The notes: a model not told the origin generated them from the letters alone. A stretch of 64,000 nt of DNA from Magnolia sinica (GCF_029962835.1 NC_080588.1:13100001-13164000), one strand, 5' to 3'. Shown: positions 1 through 11,886, counted from the first letter of the stretch. A program made the numbers and translations.

Positions 1-1000
1 GTCGAGTCTAGGTTGTTCAGGAATTCTTGCCGACTCCCCAAACAAGTAGAAGGAAGGAAGGGAGGAAAAAGAAATGGAGCAGAATAAGAGAATAAAAGGA
101 AGGAAGGAAAAAGAAATGGAGCAGAGTGGTAACTACCAAGTCGGGTTGACTCACCCGCTCGACTCAAGGCTGAGTTAAGGTCTAGTCTGTGCAGACCTAG
201 CTAGATGGGTTGGAAAGAAAAGGAGGAAGAAGAAAAGTGTAAAAAGAGGAGGAATATCAAATGTAGAATGGGATTAGGTTGGATTGCCACCGATTCAAGT
301 ACCGAGTCGACTCAGCTATCTATGTTGACACCAAATTTCCAGCGCTATTGCTAGATTGTTTAGGCCGAAGTATTTTGATATGAAGGAGGAAAGAAGGGGA
401 AAAAAAAGAGAAGAAGGAGAGGTATTGCTTTATTATTTTATTTAGAATAATATTTGTCCTCATCAACATTATTATTATTATAATTTTGGTTAGTGTTATC
501 ACCATTATAATTGTCCTTAATATGAATTCTTACTGAATTATTATTATTAATTACTTTTATTATTAACATTGATTTTAATATTTTTAGTTATATTATTATA
601 ATAATATTAAATATTATTGGTATTTTAATTTTTAAATTCTTGAATCATTATTACTATTGATATGTATTTTGACCTCAAATCCTCAAATTCTAAATGGTAC
701 ACCAAAATCCTAAATGCATCGATCAAAATACCTAGTTTTAACCATAACCGAATAAATTAAGTAATGTTATGATCTAACCACACTAATCGTGTTAATCATG
801 TTAGATGTCAATCTTAAAGTGCGAACATACAACTCTAACAACATTGAGAGATAATTCGACTCTAAGGTGAGGATTACCTTCAAGTATTTCTACATCACGA
901 TAATTATCTTGTTCATTCACCTTCGTTCATTTATCTTATTGATTGCTTAATATGATTCATTGCTCTTATTGATTTTGATTCCTTATAATTGATTGATGAA
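1..1000. other. Unassigned, AT-rich, no gene seen
   Basis: No coding region is recognisable. The first 330 bases carry scattered GAGTCGACTC-like words similar to the iterated motif of the hAT-like elements near 5.3-6.4 kb, so this may be the edge of such an element, but no terminal repeats or target duplication were found. Positions 420-660 are AT-rich with many ATT triplets. Confidence 0.4.
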
Positions 1001-1199
1001 TTAGATTTGAATTTATATATATAAACATGCTATGGATTACAAACATTTATATTATAGTTTAAGATATGTACCTTAAATGTGAAATTGCTATCGATGTTGT
1101 TCGTAGCTTATTTTGCCATATGAGGTTACTTGATGATGTTTTGAGAAATCCTCGAATTAGTGGTCCCTGTGTAATAAATTAAATAAATTTATGTCATAG

Positions 1200-2479
1200 A
1201 TTTACCATCTTATGAATCATTTGTGCCTATATGGCTTTTGGGAAATAATCCCTTTTTATTACACTATTAGGTGAAATATTTGGCCCTTGCGGCTTTTATG
1301 GAATAATTGTCCCACGTGGCTTTAATTGATTATTTTATATAACTTTACGGTGGTAAGCTTCACTTGTTGGACAATGTTTGGCTACTAGTTGGAGAGTTAT
1401 ACCCTTAAAACATTATGTTTAATAGTCTCATGAGATAGGGATGCTGGAATGAGACACTATGCTTGAGCTGTCAACCTATGCTGGGTGATAAACCCCCCAT
1501 AGTGACCTTTGTGCTTTCTTATAAATGATTGTTTAAAATTGGAATAATAATGGTTGGGTTAATCATGCATTTTTATGGCATGTGAACTTTACCGGGCGGT
1601 TGATGTAAGATACGGGGGTTTTCTTTAATTACTATAAGCTGTACCATAGAGTATTTTACCAGGTAATACTAAAGTATTATTTCGTACATTCGTACCGCTA
1701 TGGGTGTCCTTGTTGCATGGACTTTTCCAGGTGCCTAGTACTCCTTAGGGCGTACCTTTGAGTACTTTTTCAGAAGACTAGTCCACCTTGGGTGTCCTCG
1801 TTGTATAATCTTTTTCGAGCGACTAGTTCTCCTTAGGCGTACATTTGAGTACTTTTCCAGTTGACTAGTTCTCCTTGGCCGACTTTTTGCCAGCTAGATG
1901 TGCATCCCCAGGTCTGTGAGCATGTGCATACATTCATGCATTTAAACAATATTATCTTTGTGGAATTTATCTAACAAATGCGTATCTGATGAACCTTATT
2001 TAATTTCTATGATAATCATTGTGGAATATTTGTTATACACTGTTTTTGATAACTATGCTTAATTATCTTGATGATATGATAAATTTTGGGGGTTATACCT
2101 CATTGGGATAGCCATTGACGTTATCAAACCGTATTCAGTGTACAGGATACGTGGATGATGTACGGGTTGTCTCTGGTGTGTCACACGAAGGGATCGATGG
2201 CTATGTAACTTTAGTTTACAGTCTACTTTTATTATTTGTTTGTTCAATTTTTAGTTTCGGGACATTAGTTTGTATAAGTTTACGGGCAACCACTCCAATG
2301 TTTAATTTTGTATATTTGGATTTCCTCTTATACTTGATTTGTTTCTATTCTGTTAGTTTATCAACTCTGATAAAATAAATAAATAAATCTACGTGATATT
2401 TGAGCCACAGTTAAAGGTTAACACTTGGGTTCTTGGAAAACGAGTAGTGTACTCGAGTTCCGGGAACCGGGGTATTACA
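1200..2479 (+). mobile_element. Possible LTR remnant (gypsy-like)
   Basis: Non-coding sequence ending in GGGAACCGGGGTATTACA at 2479, an end typical of some plant gypsy LTRs. It contains internal tandem repeats at 1701-1893. No matching TGTAATACC-type start and no primer-binding site were found, so it would be a truncated or solo LTR. The assignment rests on overall look and the terminal motif only. Confidence 0.3.
1701..1893 (+). repeat. Imperfect tandem repeat, period about 88 bp
   Basis: Two and a partial third copy of a unit containing GGGTGTCCT, ACTAGTTCTCCTTAGG, CGTACNTTTGAGTACTTTT and CCAG. Copies begin near 1701 and 1789, with a shortened third from about 1861. Such arrays are common inside plant LTRs. 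Confidence 0.6.
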
Positions 2480-2483
2480 CTTC

Positions 2484-2731
2484 TAGAGCAAGAGGGAGAG
2501 GAAAGCTAGGGTTTTGTGAAGAAATTTTGGGATTGTTCGGATTGGTAAGCCCATCCATCTTTTGTAATTTCATTTTCATAGTGGATTCGTTGTCGCTTTA
2601 TACTGTAGTTTTTTTCCTGCAAGGATTTTTCCACATAAAGATTGTGTGATATCTGTGTGCTTGTGCTACATTTGATTTGCTCTTGTTTGATTGAATTTAT
2701 GTTTGCTTCCGCGTGATCCCTGACAACAAGG
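2484..2731 (+). mobile_element. Possible copia-type LTR tail
   Basis: The stretch reads like the 3' part of a plant Ty1-copia LTR (GGATTTTTCCACATAAAG, GTGATATCTGTGTGCTTGTG, ending in CTGACAACA). No PBS or coding region follows. Judged by resemblance only. Confidence 0.25.
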
Positions 2732-2739
2732 GTATAATA

Positions 2740-4590
2740 AAAAATGTAAGACTTTTAGATGTGATATGTACGAACATTTGTATATTTCTTCCCTACTATA
2801 TTATGGAATGGGTAGACATGTCTTATCACTTTTGGATGGCTACTCTCGTTATGAGTATGCATACCTTATATATGATGAATAAATTATTCTAGGCACATTT
2901 AAATTTTATAAACTACATACAAGATTGTGACATCATCATATAACTTACCATGCATATCCTTAATCAAGTCTCAAGCAAGGCTGCATTAAAACTCTTAGTT
3001 TATAACACTTTCATGCATAAGGTTGTTCTGCAAAAGCCTAGCTTTTAATTCATAAGAAGGAAAACTCAATCCTATAATGATTAATTGTTAGAGATTAAAA
3101 GAAAAAAAGGTTTCAAATTAAAACTTGATATGTAACTTTAAGTTTATTAATGATACTAAAAATAGTAGAAGTGTTAACTCTCCTTAATGGATTAATGCCA
3201 TAAAGAATGAATTAAAACCCCATGAAAAGTGGCAAAATCTGAAATATTATTGAATTGCTCAAAAAGATTGAGCTGATTAGTAGAAAATATGTATTAAAAA
3301 CCAATTGAGACATTATAGGTAATATAAAAGATATATATAGCCATAAAAGTTGTTAAGAGGTTTCAATAAGCAGAGAGATTAATTTTAGAAAAAAAAACAT
3401 TTTTTTTAGTATCAAAATATTGTCCTTCTAATAAATGGATAAAAGGCTTGGGTTATATATATTGGAGATCTAACAATTTGAAATCGATTGAATATATAAA
3501 AGCAGATCTTATTTTCAATTAGAATATTAAGAAAAACAATGGTCAATTGGAATGTTAAGAAAAACAAAAAATTCCATGGTCATTTTACATGTACAGTGTC
3601 CACTAATCAGTGATTAGTATTGCTCGACCAATCTAATTTTGGGAATGTGACTAAGAACCAGTGCTTTCCATTATTTAGCCGGTTCAATATGAGTTAATAT
3701 CTGTCACTTGTCCACGTTTTGAGTGGCCGAGGATCAACACGTCATACACTGCAACTCTTACAGTCGTTCATATTGAGGCAGGTCAAAATCTCGTGGATCA
3801 ACAGGTTAGAAATTGGATGTATGATAGTTACGATGCAGGTGGACCCTATCAAAAACCAATATTGTGGAAGAGCATGATAATTCATGTATGAGTGCACGTA
3901 GAAATTGTCCATATCAGAAATCTAATGCTCCGGTAGAATGTCATGATCCATATGCATGCACACAAATGCTTATCACTCTAACATTTCAATTGGTGGGACC
4001 CAGTGTGGATAGATCAAAATCATGAAATAAGATTGATTGGACGATCCTAACCTCCATTGATGGACCCGTTTGTTTTATATAGTTGATAAAGAAACTACAT
4101 TGTTAATGTCTATAAGTAGGATATTATAGAGGGATTCTTTTTGCATGGCTATTTTTCTTAGGACTATCAATGTCTCCTTTTCTTTCCTTTTTTTTTTTTT
4201 TTGACAAGGGTATCCACACAATGAGGAACACTTGATGAGTGGTTGGATCTCAGAAGCATAGTGACAAACCTCATTGTCGGCATTTTCTCAACTTGGGTAT
4301 TTCTATGGAGATTTTCAGACTTTTGACGTTTTTCTCACAATATTGTCTAGAAAATTGCTGAAAATAAAACATTAAAAAATGTTTTCTATAAATTAGTAAA
4401 TTATTTTTAATTTTAAAATACGGGTAAAAGTGAATTAATTTAAAGTTTTAATCATTATTTTATTAAAATCATGATAAATTGTGAAGCATAAAAAATCCAA
4501 GATTTTGAAATTCTCACAATACTCTCGCAAGGATATCAATTTTCTGTGAATATGTAGTGATATTTGTCATATGCTCACAAGCATGTGAAA
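2740..4590. other. No recognisable feature
   Basis: AT-rich, mostly unique-looking sequence with no convincing ORF, LTR, terminal inverted repeat or RNA gene. It lies downstream of the methylesterase gene. Confidence 0.5.
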
Positions 4591-4719
4591 CATTTCCAAA
4601 CCTAACCCACAACCCATTTCCCCGCAACCAACCCAACGCAGTTAAATCCATCAACTCAAGTCCGACCCAAACCATTTAACTCTAACCCGACTCAATTTTA
4701 TAAATAGAGCTCATTTAAA

Positions 4720-4758
<39 letters not shown>

Positions 4759-5080
4759 TTTACGTACAGACCCACCAACATACACACACCCCACATGGGA
4801 ACTTGAACTCATGACCTCTGTCTGCATCTACCACTATTTGAACTTATGTCTGACAATCCGTTCTATTTCTATTTTGGAAAGATAAAGTCATCTGGCCTAG
4901 CCCATTGACAATTTATATGGGCAGGCGTCGTTGGCAGGGTTCAACCCAACCCCAACCCATTTACTTAAAATGGTCCAAGTTTTCAAACCCGAGCCATTGA
5001 ACACGCTATCCATTCAGCTCGGCCTGAAGCCGCTCAAGCCAAGTGACTCAATTTCTTCCAATTAGGTAAATTTATCAAAG
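4590..5080. repeat. Iterated AACCCAACCC-type repeat
   Basis: Repeated short words such as CAACCCATTT, CCAACCCAAC and GACCCAAACC occur at both ends, with an ATT microsatellite between. The style matches subterminal motifs of hAT-like elements elsewhere in the window, but no terminal inverted repeats were identified. Confidence 0.35.
4720..4757 (+). repeat. (ATT)n microsatellite
   Basis: About twelve uninterrupted ATT triplets, directly visible. Confidence 0.9.
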
Positions 5081-5272
5081 CCGCGAAAAACCAGCATTTC
5101 AATATCACTTCTAGCTCAATCAAATTCTTGAGTCATCATCAACCATTTAAACTAGTGGACCCTGCTGGAGTTGGACTGAACCCCAATAATCACATTAATA
5201 CCTGACAGAAATAGATGGTTAGGAAAAAAAAAAATCCCAGCCAGCAATCCACATTAAAAAACCTTTCCCATC

Positions 5273-6447
5273 CAGGGGTGTACACGAACCGAGTTAGCTT
5301 GCTCGACTCGACTCAAAAAAAGCTTGATTCGACTCGGTTCAAAGCTAAGTTCGAGCCGAGTCATGCTGATTTTTAGAGCTTGAAAAAATTTTGAACCAAG
5401 TTCGAGCTTGCCCGAGCTCGACTCGACTCGGATCGAACTTCAACTCAAATCGAACTTGGATCGAACTAGTTCGGTGACTTGGTTATTTTGATATTGATGT
5501 TGCTCACCAAGTGTTTGATGAAATGACTCAACGAAGTGTCGGCTAGCGGCAAAGAAGGTGGCAAGGAAGGTATGTATATGAAACAAATACCCATTTTTCT
5601 TGATTTTAATGTTGCCTACAAGTAGAGGTGGGCATCGAGTCGAGTCAGATTGAATTGGGTCCAACTCGACTCAATCCGATTTTTCAAGGACTTGACCCGA
5701 ACTCGATCCGATCCGGAACCGAGTCTAGCAGGGCTGACTCGATCCTATCCAAATCCTTGCTGGCCTGACCTGAACTGGGTCCAACTCGGTCTGGGAAACC
5801 GAATCTAGTCGGATTGAGTTGAGTGTAGGGAGAGAGAGAGGGAGAGAGAGGAGAAGAGAAAGAAGGAGATGTGGGAAACAGGCAAAGAAAGAAAGAAAGA
5901 GAGAAAAGAGGAGAGAAGGAAGGAGAGGAGGGAAATCGGGAGAGAAAGAGGGAGAGAAAGGAGAGATGGGTGGGTACGGCGCCTCCTTCGGGTAGAGAAA
6001 AAGGAGTTAGGGTTTGTTCGGATTTCGGATCGGATCGGTCCGTATTAACCACAATCCGAACTCAATCCGATGTACGATCGGATCTGAGTGGTCCTACTCA
6101 ATCCGCACCGATTTAGGCCTTCGGTTCGGTTCGGATCAAGTCAGATCCACTAAATCAGGTCGGATTCTGCCCAGCTCTACCTACAAGGTGTTTGATGAAA
6201 TACTTATAATACTTGTAAATAGTTGCTATTGTTTTGCATACAATGAGAAATTGAAAGTGCACAGCATGTGTTTGTAAAAATGTCGCAGAGGCTTGATTTT
6301 GGCTCGAACTCAACTCGAACTACTGACAGAATCGAGCAGAGCTGGCCAGTCAGGCTCAAGGACTGAGCCAAGCCGAGTTCGAGCTGGGGTCAGCTAGTGG
6401 CCAAGCCGAGTCGAGCTGAGGCTAGCTTAATTTGGTGTACACCCCTA
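5273..6447. mobile_element. hAT-like non-autonomous element (outer)
   Basis: Begins CAGGGGTGTACAC and ends GTGTACACCCCTA, an inverted terminal pair typical of plant hAT elements. It is flanked by a perfect 8-bp target duplication TTCCCATC at 5265-5272 and 6448-6455. The arms are packed with GACTCG, CGAGCC and GAGTTCGAG words, which look like subterminal transposase-binding repeats. No transposase is encoded. A second hAT-like element is inserted at 5623-6179. Confidence 0.85.
5623..6179. mobile_element. hAT-like element nested in the outer one
   Basis: Starts TAGAGGTGGGCATCGAG and ends TGCCCAGCTCTA, an imperfect inverted terminal pair. A perfect 8-bp target duplication CCTACAAG lies at 5615-5622 and 6180-6187. 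The arms are rich in GATCCGA, TCGGATCGG and CGAACTCGATCC words around a GA-rich core (about 5825-5965). It has no real coding capacity; the open frames through the purine tract are compositional. It inserted after the outer element was in place. Confidence 0.88.
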
Positions 6448-6699
6448 TTCCCATCCATGATTCAAGTGGACCACACTGTTGAAAACAATGTAACGGCAAC
6501 ACCCACCCTCTAAACCATTTCCCTCAGTGTGGCCTGCTTGAATCACCGATTGTCCTGATTTTTGGGCCCCAAGACTAAATTTTTGTATGGCAACTAAAAG
6601 TTCGAGTAGATTTCACGTAATCATCATCATCACGACAGTGCTTGTAAAATATCAACAGAAGATGTTTCTCTTCCAACTGTTTCCTTTGGTGTTGCCCAT

Positions 6700-6935
6700 A
6701 TGAATCACAGGTCAGGTTGATTTTTAAGTTGGCCTAACATGGGATTGCACATCTAATGGTCGGAGTGAATTTCACATACACATCATAGGGAGCCCCACCA
6801 AAAATCCTTTGTTGAAAAACAAATAATGGGATGCCACACAAACCCACCTTGACCTGTATGTGAAATAACTCTGACCATTAGATGTGCAATCCCACGTTTG
6901 GCCCATAGCCAAAAAATCAAATTGACACCCTGCCA
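6700..6935. repeat. Hairpin (foldback) MITE
   Basis: TGGGATTGCACATCTAATGG near 6740 is repeated inverted near 6880-6895, with the arms extending outward at lower identity to about 6705 and 6930. The unit is therefore a nearly complete palindrome with a short loop. Target duplications were not resolved. Confidence 0.7.
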
Positions 6936-7002
6936 CTTTTTGCGAGGGCCTACCATTATGTGTACGTGAATCCACTTTGACCATTAGACATCCTACATTA
7001 GG

Positions 7003-7700
7003 TGTAAGACCCCGTCCATTCCGTACATTTTCTATGCCCATGTGAATGATGATCGATACCCTTAGTCAGACCTAGACTAGTTGTGTATAGTGCACACCTG
7101 ATTGACCGGAACCTTAAGACCTTGAAACGCTCACCATATCGACCACCCTGTCACCGCAGTCATGGAGGTGTCACCCGTGTATCCGTGCGACACTCCACTA
7201 GTGTGATACGCCGTGAAGAATCGTTGGTGTATCATGGTGTTGTACATTCCATCTCACATGAGTGTAACACATGTTCCCACACATGCACCATACTACACAT
7301 GGGTGAGAGAATCTCTACCCATGCGTGTAATGTCACCCTCCCATACCACTCCTCTCATGTGTACCCCAAAGTCAACTCTTCTCTATGCTATATCTTATGC
7401 ATGACCTCATCACACCATAACATCCCATGTCCCTTTAATATACCATTAAGTCCTATTCATGTACTAATTTCCATAATCATTGCCTAAGCTAATCATAATC
7501 ACATTAATTTAACCTAACCACATTTTCAACCATTTCTCTACAAATACCCTTCCATCATTTAACATTTTCACCATTTCTACAATAAGAGGAGAGGAAGGGG
7601 GTGGAGTGATCTTGGTAGGCTATCAACTCCATCAATCCATCTCAACAATCTATCTTGATCATCAAGATGAGTACACCCCCCTCACTTGTCTTTTGATGTA
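7003..7700 (+). mobile_element. Possible truncated gypsy LTR
   Basis: Begins TGTAAGACCCCGTCC, the same opening as the chromovirus LTR at 60545, and continues non-coding with a weak TATA-like CTACAAATACCC near 7540. No 3' end, PBS or internal region was found. Frames through it are not conserved proteins. Confidence 0.35.
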
Positions 7701-7734
7701 TTTTCTTTAGTTCATTAGATGATGATTGAGGGAC

Positions 7735-8290
7735 CCACTTGTAATGGGCCCCACTATGATGTTCATATGCCATCCGCCCATTTCAACAGTTCATTCTCTG
7801 GCACGGGTCGAAAAATCAGGCTGATCTAAATTTTGGCAGGCCACATCATACGGAATAGTGAAAATTGAATAGCTGCCCTTGAAAACTTCTTATGGCCCAC
7901 CGTCGTATACATGCTTTATATAGGCCATCCATCTATTTCCTGATATCATTTTAGGGCTAGGCCCAAGAAATGAGACAGATCCAAGGCCTTAGTGGGCCAA
8001 CCAGTGTAATCCAGGTGGATTGGATCCCTATCGTTGAATTCATCCCAAGGCCACCGTGACTTCTGAGGGCATACAGCAGACCACTTGCGTCACCAAATAA
8101 AGGGGGGGGGGGGGGGGGGGTAGTCCATACCGCTAAACCTGAGGCCGAACTAAGATTGGGGTGTGCCATGCGGCATGGATCAGTGAGAGTAATGCTGCCC
8201 ATCGTTGAACCCTCCTTGGACCCACCTCGATGTCACTTATCATCCAACCTGTTGAGAGGATCCCACAGATCTGATTGTAGGGAGAACCCA
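7735..8290. repeat. Degenerate copy of GGGCCCCAC foldback family
   Basis: Contains the family words GGGCCCCACTATGATG, ATCATTTTAGGGC, GAGACAGATCCAAGG and GTGGGCC in the family order, but many blocks are missing. It includes a 19-base poly(G) run at 8102-8120. Confidence 0.5.
8102..8120 (+). repeat. Poly(G) run
   Basis: Nineteen consecutive G residues, visible directly. The true length may differ because long homopolymers are poorly resolved by sequencing. Confidence 0.85.
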
Positions 8291-8299
8291 ACTGTGCCA

Positions 8300-8947
8300 C
8301 ATGTCTGAAAATGGTGGCCAAACCTCAAACCTCAACCGTTGAAATCTTTAAATACCATATATTCTGAACAATTTTTGGATAAAAATCTTTATTTATAACT
8401 AAAAGCTAAACAGGACAGCATGTAAACAGTTTACACCTGAAACTCATTTTAAGGTGTAGCTTGTTTACAGCTAAAAAAATTACAGGCACCCAAACGGCTC
8501 TCAAGTAAACATACATGTAATCATTGAAGGAAGCCGAACATGCAGGCAAGAACACTTATGTGCCTAGTCATATTGGAACATACAACACATCTGCATCCAA
8601 TTACTGAATCTGCCATCATGGATTAGTTTTAACAAAATGCACGCATTGAGAACATAAATTAGGCAAAAAGAAAAGAAAAGAAAAGAAAAAAACTGGTGTG
8701 GAGGAATTACACAACTCCAAGAATGCATGTGTGCACATGCATGCACGCATCCACCAATACATGCATAACCTGAGGTGGCTTGCCAGCTTGGAACATGTAC
8801 ATAATTGCATGCGGAAGATCTCTCCATTGGATTTTAATAAAATGACCGCATTGAGGAGCACGAGCGCCAATGAAGTGCACGCCCATTCATGCATATGCAT
8901 GCATGTGCAGGTTATTCAATCATGAGAGTGAGAAGACATTCCTTCCA
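8300..8947 (-). other. Region downstream of methylesterase stop codon
   Basis: The 3' UTR of the minus-strand gene should begin at 8947 and run towards lower coordinates. No clear AATAAA signal was picked out on the minus strand. The stretch is rich in CATGCATG and CATGCA words (8700-8910). No other gene is seen. Confidence 0.4.
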
Positions 8948-9232
8948 TTACCGAACTGGCTCCAACGGTACCTTGGCGATCTCTACCAAGAGCTTGTGCA
9001 GAGCCTGAGGCTTAGAGAAGAAAGGCGCATGATCACTCCCTTTCAGCCGGAACACCCGTTCTGGAGGATTCGCATTTATCATGCTCTGTTGCAGAGGAAG
9101 GGGTATGGCATTATCCTCGGGAGTCTCAATGTAAAAACGCCGGACTGAACTGTACTTGTTGGAGAGAGAGAGCTTCTCTAGAATTGGTGCAAAGGGAATC
9201 GACCTCATTGAAACTGAAGCCAAAGCGACATC
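8948..9232 (-). CDS. Methylesterase, last exon
   Basis: Codes for the C-terminal 94 residues and the stop codon (TAA, 8950-8948) of an alpha/beta-hydrolase of the plant methylesterase (MES) family, enzymes that hydrolyse methyl esters of plant hormones such as IAA, jasmonate or salicylate. The acceptor AG at 9234-9233 follows a pyrimidine-rich stretch, and the exon opens with DVALASVSMR. It carries the two late triad residues: Asp in ETPEDNAIP and His in GSDHAPFFSKP. It joins in phase 0 to the exon at 45203-45334, whose last codon is the Lys of NQSPAK, so the family sequence continues without loss. It lies about 36 kb from that exon. Frame and length are intact. A detached pseudo-exon is possible but less likely given exact continuity. 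Confidence 0.88.
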   Translation of the reverse strand, partial: DVALASVSMRSIPFAPILEKLSLSNKYSSVRRFYIETPEDNAIPLPLQQSMINANPPERVFRLKGSDHAPFFSKPQALHKLLVEIAKVPLEPVR

Positions 9233-9371
9233 CTTGACAAGAATATAACAAGCCAAGTTCATTAGGTAGTCAAGATAAGGTGTAAATCAAAAGGATGAGC
9301 GGTTTACTACTTCATGCAGTGTCATCACTATCCAATATGCATGTTCAAATTGGCAGTCAGGACAGAACCCA

Positions 9372-9374
<3 letters not shown>

Positions 9375-9403
<29 letters not shown>
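9375..9403 (+). repeat. (CA)n microsatellite
   Basis: About fourteen CA units, directly visible, within the large intron. Confidence 0.9.
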
Positions 9404-9405
<2 letters not shown>

Positions 9406-9975
9406 TACACGACATGAGGATATGGATAGCACCAAGTATCCTCAGATTCTCAGTTTGTACAAGTGGGGCCCATAGCTCAGTGATCCAGAGTGTTGATCTG
9501 ATGAGCCTATCCATCAATGAGACAGCATCTCCCAGATTGAAAGGCATTGCAGTCTGATCTTTACTTGGCCCTTCTACTTCTGTTGAATGTGGACCGTTTT
9601 GCAGGCTTTGTCAGGATCAACCTATTGGAGAGATTTTCAGAGCATTGGCCATCTAACTTTGGGGTCCACAGTTCAAATGGTCTGGATAACTGAACCATAG
9701 GGAGCTAAACCTGTACATACTAGGACCTGGGGATAGAATAGAACTCAGATCAAGGATCATTCAATTGCTAGTGGCAGAAGAAATGGTAAACGTCTCAGTT
9801 TCTCAAGTTACATCCAAAGGAAGTTCCTTAAGGAGTCTGCGTCCACTGTTCAGATGGGGGGGTTGGTAAGGTGCTGTGTGATGAAAGGGGAGAAAGATTA
9901 AAGAACCCTGTTAACCAGATGCGAACAAGTGAGATCTTAAGGTTCCATACCCACACGTGTGGTATCCAGAGTCTA
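9404..9975. other. Intron sequence, no feature recognised
   Basis: Part of the giant intron. It has short words shared with other dispersed repeats (GTGGGGCCCATAGCTCAGTG) but no full element or conserved coding region. Confidence 0.45.
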
Positions 9976-9983
9976 CATTCAAG

Positions 9984-10517
9984 CAGTGTTCTTCTAAATG
10001 GCTTAATGCTATGTGACATGTACCTTACGTTATGTAGCCTAGCTTTGTTTTCACATTATGTAGCTCATGAAAATAGCTGAAGCCACATGTAGCCTAAACT
10101 ACACGTCAGTTAGCCTACGTGAAACCATGAAGCTTACACTGCAAGTTATTTCTTACTCAAACATTAAAGTCTTATTAATGTTTTTCAACGATTTGTTACA
10201 TTGTTCTACTTTCTCTAAAAATTAGTTGAAGTTTTCAATGATTTTAGTGAAAATGATATTAAGTAACAATATTGAATCAGTTCCGTTGCTAATTTCTTCA
10301 TCTTTTTGCTTAATCTGTGCACTATTTTTTCCTATTATTTGCAGCTGTGTTTGGTTGCACGAAATATCATGAAATTTAATAATATTATCCACCAAAATAG
10401 AAATTTCATGATATTTAGCGCAACCAAATGCATCCTTGATTAAAAACAAGTAGTAGGGTAGCTTACACTGCACGCTACGTGGCTTACACTAGACACCATT
10501 CTCTATTTAAAACCCTG
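9984..10517. mobile_element. hAT-like element with TAGCCTAC-type motifs
   Basis: Starts CAGTGTTCTTCTAAATGG and ends in an inverted counterpart, TTTAAAACCCTG. It is flanked by CATTCAAG (9976-9983) and CATTTAAG (10518-10525), an 8-bp target duplication matching at 7 of 8 positions. The arms repeat GTAGCCTA, TAGCTTACACT and CTACGTGGC words. A short hairpin is nested at 10347-10435. No transposase. Confidence 0.7.
10347..10435. mobile_element. Small hairpin MITE
   Basis: GTTTGGTTGCACGAAATATC is followed after a short loop by its inverted copy, GATATTTAGCGCAACCAAAT. The arms are about 35 bp. Likely a tiny terminal-inverted-repeat element inside the hAT-like element. Confidence 0.7.
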
Positions 10518-10525
10518 CATTTAAG

Positions 10526-11039
10526 TAGGGACCACTGAAATGACGCCCTGGCTCACTCATACGGTGGGCCACAACTATATGTGAGAAATGGAAAATCAGA
10601 AAAAAGGCAAACTTGTGGCCAACACAGTGCGCGGAGCAGCCAACGCTTCATGGCTGGGATCTCTCGCTGATGCAGGTCCAATCCACATTCCTCAAGATAT
10701 AAAGATGCCCTTTTTTTTTTTTTTTTGCAATCTGATTGGGTAGACTCAGAGGAGAAAGTAAGAGCTCTCCTTGAAGGTCCAACTCTCCAGGATTTTAGAC
10801 CTTTGTATTCAGGAAAACCTTCAGTGGAATCTGGACCTTTGAATGCTATTGCACAAGTCTCTGAAAAGTTTGGGTTCATCAACGTTGGTACTGACATGAT
10901 TGAGAGGATTTGAAACTAGCAAGGGAATTTAGAGGTGTTGTCTCTTCTTACCCATGAGGCTTGGGGGGTCTTACAAAGAAGGCTAGTCAAGTTCTCTTTC
11001 TCGCGGGCAATCTCTGCCTCCTATTGTGTATTTATTTCA
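10526..11039. other. Intron sequence with unassigned small ORF
   Basis: A plus-strand open frame at 10725-10913 (62 codons, opening MQSDWVDSEE and ending GTDMIERI) has protein-like composition, but I do not recognise it. It could be a fragment of a captured gene or of a transposon protein. Nothing supports expression. Confidence 0.25.
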
Positions 11040-11109
11040 CTATGGTTTTTGCTGCAAAATTTCCTTAGGAAATATTATCTTACCGAACAATGCCTTGACT
11101 AATGGAAAT
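11040..11109. mobile_element. Left end of palindromic MITE split by Tat element
   Basis: The words TATCTTACCGAACAATGCC and TTGACT near 11072-11100, and the flanking ATGGTTTTT and AAATTTCC, recur inverted at about 20310-20374 on the far side of the 8.8-kb retrotransposon. With 19884-20374 they rebuild a palindromic element of about 560 bp into which the retrotransposon inserted. Confidence 0.65.
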
Positions 11110-11883
11110 TGTTGAGGGAAAAAATATAACAAGTCCTTGAGTCGACTAGAGGACCGGAAGAATAGTGAAGCAATGGCTCGGACTTGTTGGATGCCAAGTT
11201 TGAATAAAGCCCAAAGTCCATAAGAACACTGGATGGAGAGATGTAGCTCGGACCGTGAGGTCCTTGACCCAGCCGTAGCCTGAGCGTCCAGAGCCATAAA
11301 GCGAAAACCTCTTAGGGAGGAAGTGCACCTCGAGGCCCAATCAAAGCCTCACAGAGGAAAGCTTAAACCAACAGAGTAAGATCAGTCGGTCCTGGAGCCA
11401 TCCAAACTTTAATCCGACTCAAGGATTGAGTCAGTTAACAGAGTAGGCGGAGAATTAGCCATAGAATTTTTCTTAGCACGATAATGTTGGAAACATAAGC
11501 ATCGGTCGAGCTATATTACTTCATATCCGGAAGTTACCTAGTAAAACTCTGGATTCTACCCGAGATTTTTGAAAGTGATAAGATAATAATCTTCAAAAAT
11601 ATAGAGGAAACAGGGATTACGAATCCTCAAAGATGAAAATATACCCTTATAGGATTTATTCTAAGGAAAACGAAAGCCGTATGGAGTACGACGCTATTAT
11701 AAATACAGAGATCCTCATAATAAAAGGTATGCAAAAACTCTTTCCCTAAAAACCTTTCAAAAAAGACCCAAATTCTGACTTTAGCATCGGAGAGTCCCCT
11801 GGCAAGACCAGGGTCACCTTTTCCTTCTTACGTGTGCAGATTCCAGGGTCATAGAAGAGGCGAGCCCGAAAACAACATCAACA
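11110..11883 (+). repeat. 5' LTR of Tat-like element
   Basis: Runs from TGTTGAGGGAAAAAAT to CATCAACA, with TG and CA ends. A TATAAATA box lies at 11698-11705. It aligns throughout with 19104-19878, with scattered substitutions and small indels, so the insertion is not recent. Confidence 0.93.
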
Positions 11884-11886
11884 GTT

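Noticed and set aside
5684..6116. Open frames through the purine-rich core of the nested hAT element
   Set aside because: Compositional frames in a transposon arm with iterated motifs; no conserved protein sequence.
7083..7487. 134-codon plus-strand frame
   Set aside because: It lies in LTR-like non-coding sequence, is rich in His/Cys/Ser with no recognisable domain, and has no splice or promoter context.
9460..9490. tRNA-like A-box (CATAGCTCAGTGATCCAGAG)
   Set aside because: No matching B-box, no acceptor stem and no cloverleaf; the words belong to a dispersed repeat.
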